Below are positions 16,485 through 24,593 of a stretch of DNA of 34,445 nt, piece by piece. This DNA is from JAGLCY01 sp965369705 (GTDB taxonomy: Bacteria > Krumholzibacteriota > Krumholzibacteriia > LZORAL124-64-63). The first letter of the stretch is position 1, and each line of letters starts with the position of its first letter. A program made the position numbers and the translations under genes. The stretch covers positions 1-34,445 of the forward strand of contig CBDURF010000011.1 of the NCBI GenBank assembly GCA_965369705.1, in the 5' to 3' direction. The notes beneath the pieces are model-generated. The model saw only the letters and a program-made list of their open reading frames with translations. It was not told the origin of the DNA and did not search any database.

Positions 16485-19400
16485 ATGACGCTCCCCGAGC
16501 TGGCCATCAAACGGCCTGTCACCACCCTGATGGTGCTGGTGAGCATCGTGGTGCTCGGCGCCGTGGCCCTGATCCGGCTGCCCCTGGCCTTCATGCCGGA
16601 CATCACCGAGCCCGAGCTTTTCATCAATCTGCCCTACGACAACGCCTCGCCGGAACAGGTGGAGCGCATGATCGTCCGGCCCGTCGAGGACGCCCTCGGC
16701 AGCGTCCGCGGCCTGCAGAGCATGTGGTCGCGCTGCGGCAGCGATGGTGGGCGCATCCGGCTGGAGTTCGGCTGGGACATGGACATGCACCTGGCCCGGG
16801 TGGAAGTGTGGGAGCGCATCGACCGCATCCGGGGCGAACTGCCCGAGGACATCGGCGACATCCAGGTCTCGACCAACTGGGATTCACGCGACGCCGAACA
16901 GCCGATCATCGAGGGGCGTCTCAGTTCCCCGCGCGATCTCAGTGAAAGCTACGACCTGCTGGAACGAAAGATCATCCGGCCCCTGGAAAGAGTGCCCGGG
17001 GTCGCCCAGGTTCGCCTGGACGGCGTGAATCCCCGGGAAGTGCGGGTCAATCTGAGGGTGGCGGACCTTGAAAAGCACGGCATCGACGTCCGGGACGTGG
17101 CGAGAGTGCTGCGAACAGGCAATTTCGATCAATCCCTGGGAAAGATCACCACGGATGATTCCCGCTGGACCCTGCGCACCCTCGGCACTTTCGGCACGGT
17201 CGAAGAGATCAGCAACCTGCCGTTGCGCTCGGACGGTCTGCGGCTGGCCGATGTGGCCGACGTCATCTACCAGGAACCGCCTCTGGAGTACGGCCGCCAT
17301 CTCGACGGGGACTTCGCCATCGGCGTCACCGTGACCCAGGAATCGAAGGCCAACACGGTGCAGGTTTGCGACGCCCTGGAAGCGGCCATCGCCGACATGA
17401 ACGACGATCCCGAACTCGAGGGCGTCAACTTCCTGATCTGGTTCAGCCAGGGCCGGGAGATCCGCAAGACCCTGAAGGATCTGACCTTCACGGGGATCTT
17501 CGGCACGATCCTCGCGGCGGCCGTGCTGTTCGGGTTTCTGCGGCGCGTTTCGACCACGTTGGTGGCGGTCAGCTGCATCCCCTTCTCGCTGATCGTGACC
17601 TGCGGGATCGTGTGGACGCAGGGCAAGTCGCTCAACACTTTGACGCTGCTCGGGCTGATCGTCGGCATCGGCATGCTGGTGGACAACGCCGTGGTGGTGA
17701 TGGAGAACATCTTTCGCCATCGGGAGATGGGCGCCGACCGCAAGACCGCCGCCCTCCTGGGCGCCCGTGAAGTCACCACCGCGGTGGTGGCCGCGACTTT
17801 GACATCGGTCATCGTCTTCATCCCGCTCATCTTCAACAAGCCCAGCGAGATGAACCTCTACCTCAAGGAATTGGGCATCACCGTCTGTCTGACGCTGCTG
17901 GCTTCCCTGTTCATCAGCCAGACGCTCATTCCCCTGGCCACTTCGTGGTACATCAAGTCCAAGCCCCGGCCCAAGGGCCGGCTCATGTTGCGGCTGGAGG
18001 AGGGCTATCACGACCTGCTGTCCATCAGTCTCCGCCGGCGGTGGCTCAGTCCGGTGATCGGGTTGGCGGTCATCGGGTCCGCGGTGTTCCCCTTCCAGCG
18101 GGTGGACATGAACTTCGACGCGAGTCAGGCCGAACTCTTCGTGCAGATCCGCTATGATTTCAGCGAAGAGATGAGCCTGGAACGGAAGGAAGAGTTCGTC
18201 ACCCGGATCGAACAGACCCTCGATCCCCACCGGGAGGAACTGCTGGCCCGTTCGGTCTACAGCTTCTGGAGCGATCGCTTCACCCTGACGCGCATCTACC
18301 TGAAGGAGGGTGAAGCCAACGATGAAAACATCAACATGGTCCGGAACAAGTTGCGCGGGTTGCTGCCGGAACTGGCGGGGGTCCGGCTCAATGTGCAGGA
18401 AAACAACATGGGCTGGCGGCGCCATCTCGGCCGCGACCGCGTGGCCTTCCAATTGGTGGGCGAGGATACCGAGGTCCTGATGCAGCTCGCCGAAGCCGCC
18501 ATCCTGAGGATTGAGACCATTCCGGGTCTGGTCGACGTGGAAACGCGGCATGCCGAGGCCCAGCAGGAGCTTCACATCGAACCCGACCGGGATCTGGCGG
18601 CCCGGTACGACATCACTCCCGAACAGATTTCCCAGGTCGTGGGGTTGACCTACCGCGGCCGGCGGCTGCAGCGGTTCCGGACCCCCGAGGGGGAGCGGGA
18701 AATGCGTCTGACGCTGGATGAACGGGAGGTCGAGAGCCTGGACCAGCTCCAGAACCTGATCATGGTCACCCCCGAGGGGCAGAAGGTGCCTCTAGCCTCG
18801 GTGGCCGCCCTGAACCAGCGGCCGGGCCGGGAACACATCCAGCGGGACAACCGGTTGACCAGCGTCTGGGTCACCGCCCGCTACCAGGAGGGGACGCGCG
18901 AGCAATACATTCCCCAGGTGGAAAAAGCGCTCGGGGAAATGGAATTCCCCTATGGCTACCGCTGGACCTTCGGGCAGTGGGAAGTCCGCCAGAAGGAGCA
19001 GTCCCGCGAATTTTTGACCAACCTGTTGCTGGCGCTGATGCTGGTCTTTGCGGTCATGGCCGGACTATTCGAATCCGTTCGGCAGGCCCTGGCCCTGATG
19101 GTGTCCCTGCCCTTCGCCTTGGCGGGGGCCATCTGGACCCTCTACGCCACGGGAACCTCTTTCGACCAACCCGCGGCCATCGGGGTTCTGCTCCTGATCG
19201 GGATCGTGGTCAACAACGGTATTGTCATGCTCGAGCACATCAATCAGTATCGACGTGAAGGCATGGACAGGACCGAAGCCATGTTGCGCGGCGGCCGTGA
19301 GCGGTTGCGGCCCATCCTGATGACCGCGGTGACCACCCTGATCGGTCTGGTTCCCATCGCCGTCTCGAAGCCCTCCCTGGGTGGTATCTACTACTACTCC

Positions 19401-19571
19401 ATGGCCCTGGTCATCATGGGTGGGTTGTTCGTGAGCGCGTTCCTGACTACGGTCCTGCTGCCGACCACCGCGGCCCTGGCCGAAGACGGCTTCGCGGCCG
19501 TGGGCCGGTTCCTGCGGAAATTGGTGACTTTCCGTAAAGCGCAGTCCGATCTTTCCGCCGGCAAACCTTAG
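16485..19571 (+). CDS. RND efflux permease 2
   Basis: A second RND transporter, 1028 residues, clearly divergent from permease 1 rather than a recent copy. It starts MTLPELAIKRPVTTLMVL and has FMPDITEPELFINLPYDNASPEQVE, the intramembrane GLIVGIGMLVDNAVVVMENIF (D400, N401) and, in the second half, LLLIGIVVNNGIVMLEHIN. A clear AGAGGA site lies 9 nt before its ATG. With one adaptor for two permeases the operon recalls MdtABC, where two permeases form a mixed trimer; alternatively two separate homotrimers share the adaptor. It ends 16 nt before the glcDE gene, so the two may be cotranscribed. Confidence 0.93.
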   Translation: MTLPELAIKRPVTTLMVLVSIVVLGAVALIRLPLAFMPDITEPELFINLPYDNASPEQVERMIVRPVEDALGSVRGLQSMWSRCGSDGGRIRLEFGWDMDMHLARVEVWERIDRIRGELPEDIGDIQVSTNWDSRDAEQPIIEGRLSSPRDLSESYDLLERKIIRPLERVPGVAQVRLDGVNPREVRVNLRVADLEKHGIDVRDVARVLRTGNFDQSLGKITTDDSRWTLRTLGTFGTVEEISNLPLRSDGLRLADVADVIYQEPPLEYGRHLDGDFAIGVTVTQESKANTVQVCDALEAAIADMNDDPELEGVNFLIWFSQGREIRKTLKDLTFTGIFGTILAAAVLFGFLRRVSTTLVAVSCIPFSLIVTCGIVWTQGKSLNTLTLLGLIVGIGMLVDNAVVVMENIFRHREMGADRKTAALLGAREVTTAVVAATLTSVIVFIPLIFNKPSEMNLYLKELGITVCLTLLASLFISQTLIPLATSWYIKSKPRPKGRLMLRLEEGYHDLLSISLRRRWLSPVIGLAVIGSAVFPFQRVDMNFDASQAELFVQIRYDFSEEMSLERKEEFVTRIEQTLDPHREELLARSVYSFWSDRFTLTRIYLKEGEANDENINMVRNKLRGLLPELAGVRLNVQENNMGWRRHLGRDRVAFQLVGEDTEVLMQLAEAAILRIETIPGLVDVETRHAEAQQELHIEPDRDLAARYDITPEQISQVVGLTYRGRRLQRFRTPEGEREMRLTLDEREVESLDQLQNLIMVTPEGQKVPLASVAALNQRPGREHIQRDNRLTSVWVTARYQEGTREQYIPQVEKALGEMEFPYGYRWTFGQWEVRQKEQSREFLTNLLLALMLVFAVMAGLFESVRQALALMVSLPFALAGAIWTLYATGTSFDQPAAIGVLLLIGIVVNNGIVMLEHINQYRREGMDRTEAMLRGGRERLRPILMTAVTTLIGLVPIAVSKPSLGGIYYYSMALVIMGGLFVSAFLTTVLLPTTAALAEDGFAAVGRFLRKLVTFRKAQSDLSAGKP

Positions 19572-19587
19572 CCCGGGGGTTAAAGCC

Positions 19588-22026
19588 ATGTCGGCTCAAG
19601 GAAGGGAAACCCGCTCCGCCTTTCTGTCCGGACTGCGCGAGGTTCTGGGTGACGAGGGGCTCTTGACCGATGAGGCAGCCAGGTTGGTCTACGCCCGTGA
19701 CGCGTCGCATCTGACGCTGGGCCGCCCCCTGGCCGTTGCGCTTCCCCGTGATGATTTCCAACTACGCCGGGTGGTCGGGTTGTGCCGGGCCGTCGGGGTA
19801 CCGGTGGTCTGCCGAGGCAGCGGCACCGGGCTGAGCGGGGGTTCCGTTCCAGGGGAGGGCGCCCTCGTCGTGGGGACTTCGAGGCTGACCGATCTCGGCC
19901 CCGTGGATCCCATCCACCGCCGGGTCCGGGTCCAGCCGGGGGTGTTGAACGACTGGGTTTCCCGGCTGGCGTCCGCCTGCGGTCTTCATTTCGCGCCTGA
20001 CCCATCCAGTCAATCGGTCGCCAGCATCGGCGGCAACATCGCCGAAAACGCGGGCGGTCCCCACTGTCTGCGCCATGGGGTCACCCTGCAGCACCTGGTG
20101 AGTATGGAATGGTCCGATGCCGACGGTCGGATTCTGCACACCGGCCGGGGATTGCCCGCTGAACGGGGCCTTGATCTGGTGTCCCTGCTGTGCGGCAGCG
20201 AAGGCACCCTGGGCCTGGTGACTTCCGCCACTCTCAAGCTCGTGGCCGACTCAGCGGATGTGATCACCCTTCTGGCCTTCTTTCCGGACCTCGAGGACGC
20301 GGCCCGGGCGGTGGTCGGCCTGCTGGGTGACGGCCTGACCCCTGTGGCGATGGAGATGGTGGACCAGGCCATGCTCGGTGCCATCGAGGAGGCTTTCGGC
20401 TTCGGGTTCCCCACGGATGTCGAGGCGGCGATGATCACCGAATTCGCAGGTCAGCCGGTTGCCGCGGCGGAGGATTGCGATCGGGCGGCCGCCTTGCTGG
20501 AACAACACGGAGCGCGTGAAGTCCGGCGGGCCGTCGACGAGTCCGAACGCGCCGAACTCTGGAAATGCCGCAAGAAAGCCTTCGGCGCGGTGGGCCGTCT
20601 GGCGCCCAATTACGTGACCATGGACGTTGTGGTGCCCCTGGGAGAACTACCCGGTCTGGTCCGGGAGATCCAGGTCATCAAGGCCCGCCACCGTGTCGAG
20701 ATCGCCACCGCCTTTCACGCCGGCGACGGAAATCTGCATCCCGGAGTGCACTATGACGAGCGGGATCCGGACCAGAGTCGCCGAGCCCACGCCGCGGCGG
20801 ACGCCATCATCAGGGCGGCTCTGGACCGGGACGGCAGCGTCACCGGCGAACACGGCGTGGGGATCGAAAAGCTCCACGTGCTGCCCTGGCAGCTCGATGG
20901 CGAAACGGCGCGTCTGCAGCGCGGCATCAAGGATATCTTCGACCCCGGGAAAATCCTCAATCCGGGGAAATTGCATCCACCGGCCGATGCTTCGTTCGCG
21001 GCCCTCAAGCCCGCCCCGACTGAAATCAAATTCCAATGGGCGAATCTGACGGTGAGCGCGCCGGCGAATGCTTCACTGGCGGATATCCAGGCCGCGGCCC
21101 TGGAGCGGGGTTTCTGGATTCCGGTGGGTGTCTTTGTCGGAAATGAGGGCATCGGCCTGGGCCTGGGAGGCGCCGTCGGGGACCTCGTGGCGGATCTGCT
21201 GACGGGCCCGGCGCTGTGTTCCGCAGGCTCGGCTCGGGATTATCTGCTGGAACTTTGGGCCGAGACGGGCGACGGACGCCATTTCCACGCCGGTGCTCCG
21301 GTGTTCAAGAACGTGGCCGGTTACGACCTGGTCCACATGTTGTGCGGATCGGGCCGGGTTTGGGTCCAACCGCGGGCGGTCACGTTCCAGCTGCGGCCGG
21401 TACCCGAGGATCTGGGCTGCTGGCGTTTCCAACTGCCCCGAGATGAGCCGCTGGACGTTGCCCGTCTCGGCCGGCTGGCGGGGTATCTGGCCGGAAGGGA
21501 CGACGGCTTGGGCGGATCGGTGATGATCGTGGACGCCCGGAATGATTCCCCCAAGTGGTCGGTGATCGTCCTGTCGCCGGGACGGAGTCGACCCTGGGAC
21601 CTGGACCGGGCCGGGGAGGACCTGGCCGCCCTCATGGACACGTCCGCGCCCGCTGAGCACCTCGAACTGCCCTTCAGCCGGGCCGGTGAACTCTTAAGGG
21701 GGGATCTGATACCCGGCTGGGCGCTGACCTCGCCGGATTGGACCGTTTGTGGTGTTTTGGCGAGTGGGGAAACCCAAGCCAACTTGTGGCCGCCGGGGTT
21801 CAGGCGGTTTATCTGGCAATCCGCACCCCGTCTGGTCTGGACTCCCGACCCGGGAGTTTCCTGTCCGGGCTGGCACGCCGACAAGTTCTGTACAGGAGGC
21901 CGAGTGCAGCCGCCTGACGCCCCGGCGGCGGGGGTCCCCCGCGATTTTCTGAGAGGGATGAAGGCCCTGTTTGATCCCTCCGGCGCCCTTGAGACGCCGG
22001 AGTGGCTGGTGGGCCATGATGGCTGA
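19588..22026 (+). CDS. glcDE: Fused GlcD-GlcE: FAD subunits of glycolate-oxidase-type dehydrogenase
   Basis: An 812-residue protein joining two usually separate subunits of glycolate (2-hydroxyacid) oxidase. Residues 1 to about 470 are GlcD-like: the FAD-binding PP loop CRGSGTGLSGG (about 76-86), SIGGNIAENAGGPHCLRHGVT, HAGDGNLHPGVHYDE (about 377), GEHGVGIEK and FDPGKILNPGKL. Residues about 485-812 are GlcE-like: a second, shorter FAD_binding_4-type domain with LGGAVGDLVADLLTGP, then VFKNVAGYDLVHMLCGSGRV (about 573). The reading frame is continuous with no stop or odd codon use at the junction, so this is a real fusion. The product should pass electrons to the Fe-S subunit encoded next (GlcF), whose start overlaps its end by 11 bp. 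Lactate or another 2-hydroxyacid is an alternative substrate. Confidence 0.88.
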   Translation: MSAQGRETRSAFLSGLREVLGDEGLLTDEAARLVYARDASHLTLGRPLAVALPRDDFQLRRVVGLCRAVGVPVVCRGSGTGLSGGSVPGEGALVVGTSRLTDLGPVDPIHRRVRVQPGVLNDWVSRLASACGLHFAPDPSSQSVASIGGNIAENAGGPHCLRHGVTLQHLVSMEWSDADGRILHTGRGLPAERGLDLVSLLCGSEGTLGLVTSATLKLVADSADVITLLAFFPDLEDAARAVVGLLGDGLTPVAMEMVDQAMLGAIEEAFGFGFPTDVEAAMITEFAGQPVAAAEDCDRAAALLEQHGAREVRRAVDESERAELWKCRKKAFGAVGRLAPNYVTMDVVVPLGELPGLVREIQVIKARHRVEIATAFHAGDGNLHPGVHYDERDPDQSRRAHAAADAIIRAALDRDGSVTGEHGVGIEKLHVLPWQLDGETARLQRGIKDIFDPGKILNPGKLHPPADASFAALKPAPTEIKFQWANLTVSAPANASLADIQAAALERGFWIPVGVFVGNEGIGLGLGGAVGDLVADLLTGPALCSAGSARDYLLELWAETGDGRHFHAGAPVFKNVAGYDLVHMLCGSGRVWVQPRAVTFQLRPVPEDLGCWRFQLPRDEPLDVARLGRLAGYLAGRDDGLGGSVMIVDARNDSPKWSVIVLSPGRSRPWDLDRAGEDLAALMDTSAPAEHLELPFSRAGELLRGDLIPGWALTSPDWTVCGVLASGETQANLWPPGFRRFIWQSAPRLVWTPDPGVSCPGWHADKFCTGGRVQPPDAPAAGVPRDFLRGMKALFDPSGALETPEWLVGHDG

Positions 22027-23407
22027 CCTGCGTTCACCTTCAACAGCCACGGAAAGGCACCAGCTCGATGAACTTTTGCGGCAGTGCGTGGAATGCGGTC
22101 TGTGCCTGCCCCATTGCGCGACCTGGTTGGCCACCGGGAACGAGGTGCAATCGCCCCGGGGCCGGCTCCTGCTGCTGGGAGAAATGATTCGGCCTTCCGG
22201 TACGGACCCGGCAGCGATACCCGACGCATTCCTGCGGGCCTTCGATCAGTGCATCGGTTGCCGGGCCTGCGAAACGGCCTGTCCGAGCGGGGTGCCGTTC
22301 TCCCTCCTGGAACATGGACAACGTCGGGCCGCGGAGCTTCCCCCGCACGGGTCGGGTCTGCCCCACCCAGCGGTTCCGGGAGTCGTTCTGCGCAGGATGG
22401 ACCGCCCTGGTTTCCTGGACTTCCTGTCCAGGATCGCGCATCCGGTGCGGAGCCTGTTGACCGTGGTTGCGGGCAGGACCTGGCGGCGCAGGTTGGCCGG
22501 ATCCCCGGCGGGGACGGGCCGGTTGGTCCGTCTGTTGGGGTCGTTGCCTACCTCCCCCCGGTCGGATGCCGAACTTGTCCGGATGCTGGATGGACTCTGC
22601 GGGCTGGAAGTCGACGGGGGGGACGGGCGGATGCAGGGTGCCAAGCTCCGGGCAGCAGAAGATCGTTCCACCGGCCCCAGGGTGGCCTTTTTCCGGGGTT
22701 GCGCCAACGCGGGCCTTTTGGCTGGAACTTCGCGCCGATTACGGGATCTGCTGACAGCGGCGGGATGCCGGATTGAAGAACCAGGTTCCCAGGACTGCTG
22801 CGGGGCCCTCGCCTCGCACACGGGCCGTCCCGGGCGGGCGGCCCATCTACGTCGGCGCAATCGGGAGGCTTTTGCCGGGGCGTTGGAGGCCGGAACGATC
22901 ATCGTGGCCGAGGCTGCGGGCTGCGGTCATGAACTGAAAGGTTACGGGGAGGATTTCCAAGCGGGAGTGACGGACGCGGTGGTTCTGTTGGCGGGTCTGA
23001 AACTGCCTCCCCTGGGTCCGGTTCCCCTCAAGGTGGCCTACCACGATCCCTGTCTTGCGCGGCACGGCCAGGGCATTGTCGAGGAGCCGCGAAAGCTGCT
23101 GGCCGCCATTCCGGGTCTGGAAATTGTCGAGCCGGTGGAACCGGAAGTCTGCTGCGGCAGCGGAGGAGCCTGGGGGCTGCGCTATCCCGAAATTTCCGAG
23201 GCGCTGGGCCTCCGCAAGGCCGCGGACCTGGCCGCCACCGACGCCGATCTGGTGGTGTCCTCGAATCCGGGTTGTCTGGGCCAGATTGCCGACGGCCTAC
23301 AAGTGATCTCCCCTGATCTGCCCATCCTGCCGCTGACGGACCTGCTGTGGTACGCGGTCAGATCCGGGGGAATTGAGAGCCGGAAATATCCAGACTTAAT
23401 AACTTAA
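22016..23407 (+). CDS. glcF: Glycolate-oxidase-type Fe-S subunit GlcF
   Basis: The Fe-S electron-transfer subunit that pairs with the fused GlcDE, about 463 residues. Two [4Fe-4S] ferredoxin motifs are seen: CVECGLCLPHC (from Cys24) and CIGCRACETACPSG. Two CCG cysteine-rich domains follow, with FFRGCANAG, QDCCGALASHTGRPG, YHDPCLARHGQG and VCCGSGGAWGLRYPE. The start is at ATG 22016 or the next codon 22019; both overlap the end of glcDE, so translation is probably coupled. The stop codon lies inside the inverted repeat at 23395-23418. It is the last gene of the run that begins with the RND adaptor; no terminator hairpin follows. Confidence 0.92.
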   Translation: MMADLRSPSTATERHQLDELLRQCVECGLCLPHCATWLATGNEVQSPRGRLLLLGEMIRPSGTDPAAIPDAFLRAFDQCIGCRACETACPSGVPFSLLEHGQRRAAELPPHGSGLPHPAVPGVVLRRMDRPGFLDFLSRIAHPVRSLLTVVAGRTWRRRLAGSPAGTGRLVRLLGSLPTSPRSDAELVRMLDGLCGLEVDGGDGRMQGAKLRAAEDRSTGPRVAFFRGCANAGLLAGTSRRLRDLLTAAGCRIEEPGSQDCCGALASHTGRPGRAAHLRRRNREAFAGALEAGTIIVAEAAGCGHELKGYGEDFQAGVTDAVVLLAGLKLPPLGPVPLKVAYHDPCLARHGQGIVEEPRKLLAAIPGLEIVEPVEPEVCCGSGGAWGLRYPEISEALGLRKAADLAATDADLVVSSNPGCLGQIADGLQVISPDLPILPLTDLLWYAVRSGGIESRKYPDLIT

Positions 23408-23418
23408 TACTTATTAAG
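23395..23418. promoter_or_regulatory. AT-rich inverted repeat before the ArsR-methyltransferase gene
   Basis: CTTAATAA (23395-23402) and TTATTAAG (23411-23418) are perfect inverted arms 8 bp apart; the spacer repeats TTAATA a third time. It overlaps the glcF stop codon and lies 77 bp before the regulator gene. ArsR-family proteins usually bind such imperfect AT-rich dyads at their own promoters, so autoregulation is plausible. The repeat is seen; the role is inferred. Confidence 0.5.
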
Positions 23419-23494
23419 GAATATTTTGTGTTGCATTTCCTGTAAAATGCTATAGAATTATAGAATATAGAAGGACAAAGGTTGTTTCTTTCCC

Positions 23495-24523
23495 GTGGGA
23501 GCCCGTGTTTTGCCCCCTGTTTTCAGCCCAGCGGCCCTTTTCCAGTCCGTCAGTGACGATTCCCGCCTGCGGCTTCTGCGCCTGCTGGGCCGGGAAGAAT
23601 TGAACGTCAGGGAACTGGTCCGGATCACCGGGTTGAGTCAGCCCCGGGTGTCAAAGCATCTGGCGGTGCTTCGTGAGCAGGGCTGGATCACCCAGCGGCG
23701 GGAAGGAACCTGGAGTTGGTATCGGGCGGTGGCCCCGCAGGAGTTCGCTCCCGGGGAGCAGATCTTCCGGCAGATCACCCGGGCCGCGGACATGGTTTCC
23801 GAAGCCCGAGGAGACGACGGCAAGCTCGGTGTCTTGCTGGGCGACCGGCAGGCCAGGGCGAAGGATTTCTTCTCGGGAATCGCCGATCGGTGGGACACGA
23901 TCCGCCAGGAATACGAGCATCCCGATATCCGGATCGGAACGATCGGGGCCCTGGTCGCGCCCAACCTGAAGATTCTGGACATCGGTACCGGCACCGGCGC
24001 CATGCTCCCGGTGTTCGCCGCGGCGGCGGAGACGGTCGTGGCCCTGGACAACTCCGCAGCCATGCTGGCCCGGGCCCGCGCCCTGTGCGAGAACGAGGGG
24101 CTGGACAACGTCGAATTCTGCAATGCGGATGTGGGAAATATTCCCTTTGCCGACGCGGCTTTCGACGCCTGTAACTGTTCCATGGTCTTGCACCACGTGG
24201 TGCGCCCCGAAACCGCACTGGCCGAGATGGCCCGTGTGGTCCGGCCGGGCGGACATCTGATGGTCACCGCTTTCTGTCGCCACGAGCAGACCTGGATGCG
24301 GGACGAATTGGCCCATCACCGGCTTGGATTCGACATGACCGAGATGGAGGACCTGTTCACCGGCGCGGGCCTGAGAATGAGGAACTACCTCGTGCGCGGC
24401 CGGAGCCCTGGACAGGAAAGCGCCTCCCTCACGGTCCGACCCAGCGGCGGAAAACTGCGTTGGCCCGAGGTTTTTCTGGCCACCGGAGTCAAGGTCGCCG
24501 GGACGGTTGCCAACAGTGAATGA
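23495..24523 (+). CDS. ArsR-type regulator fused to SAM-dependent methyltransferase domain
   Basis: A 342-residue fusion. Residues about 10-85 are an ArsR winged-helix domain (SDDSRLRLLRLLGREELNVREL, recognition helix LSQPRVSKHLAVLREQGW at 47-64). Residues about 120-300 are a class I methyltransferase with motif I LDIGTGTGAM (161-170), VVALDNSAAMLARA and the MVLHHV-VRPGG region. No metal-binding cysteine pair is seen in the helix-turn-helix domain. The gene directly precedes ahcY (70 nt), matching the known SahR arrangement in which an ArsR-family protein senses S-adenosylhomocysteine. The methyltransferase domain is then probably the ligand sensor rather than an enzyme; this is inference. 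The start is uncertain: GTG 23495 lies 13 nt after AAAGG, while TTG 23510 has GGGAG closer. Confidence 0.85.
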   Translation: MGARVLPPVFSPAALFQSVSDDSRLRLLRLLGREELNVRELVRITGLSQPRVSKHLAVLREQGWITQRREGTWSWYRAVAPQEFAPGEQIFRQITRAADMVSEARGDDGKLGVLLGDRQARAKDFFSGIADRWDTIRQEYEHPDIRIGTIGALVAPNLKILDIGTGTGAMLPVFAAAAETVVALDNSAAMLARARALCENEGLDNVEFCNADVGNIPFADAAFDACNCSMVLHHVVRPETALAEMARVVRPGGHLMVTAFCRHEQTWMRDELAHHRLGFDMTEMEDLFTGAGLRMRNYLVRGRSPGQESASLTVRPSGGKLRWPEVFLATGVKVAGTVANSE

Positions 24524-24593
24524 ATGAGCACGATAGAGCAGATAAACGTCTAACGGGGCTGCCGGCCCCTTAAACCCAAAAAGGAGAACGGAA

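Noticed and set aside
20985..21060. Frameshift or missing stop creating the GlcD-GlcE fusion
   Set aside because: The junction reads through smoothly with normal codons and a Pro/Ala linker, and no alternative frame offers a better start for GlcE.
24524..24593. Possible SAH riboswitch before ahcY
   Set aside because: The 70-nt gap holds only a 5-bp GGGGC/GCCCC hairpin (near 24554) and the ribosome-binding site; none of the conserved blocks of the SAH riboswitch is seen, and the space is too short after the stop codon of the upstream gene.
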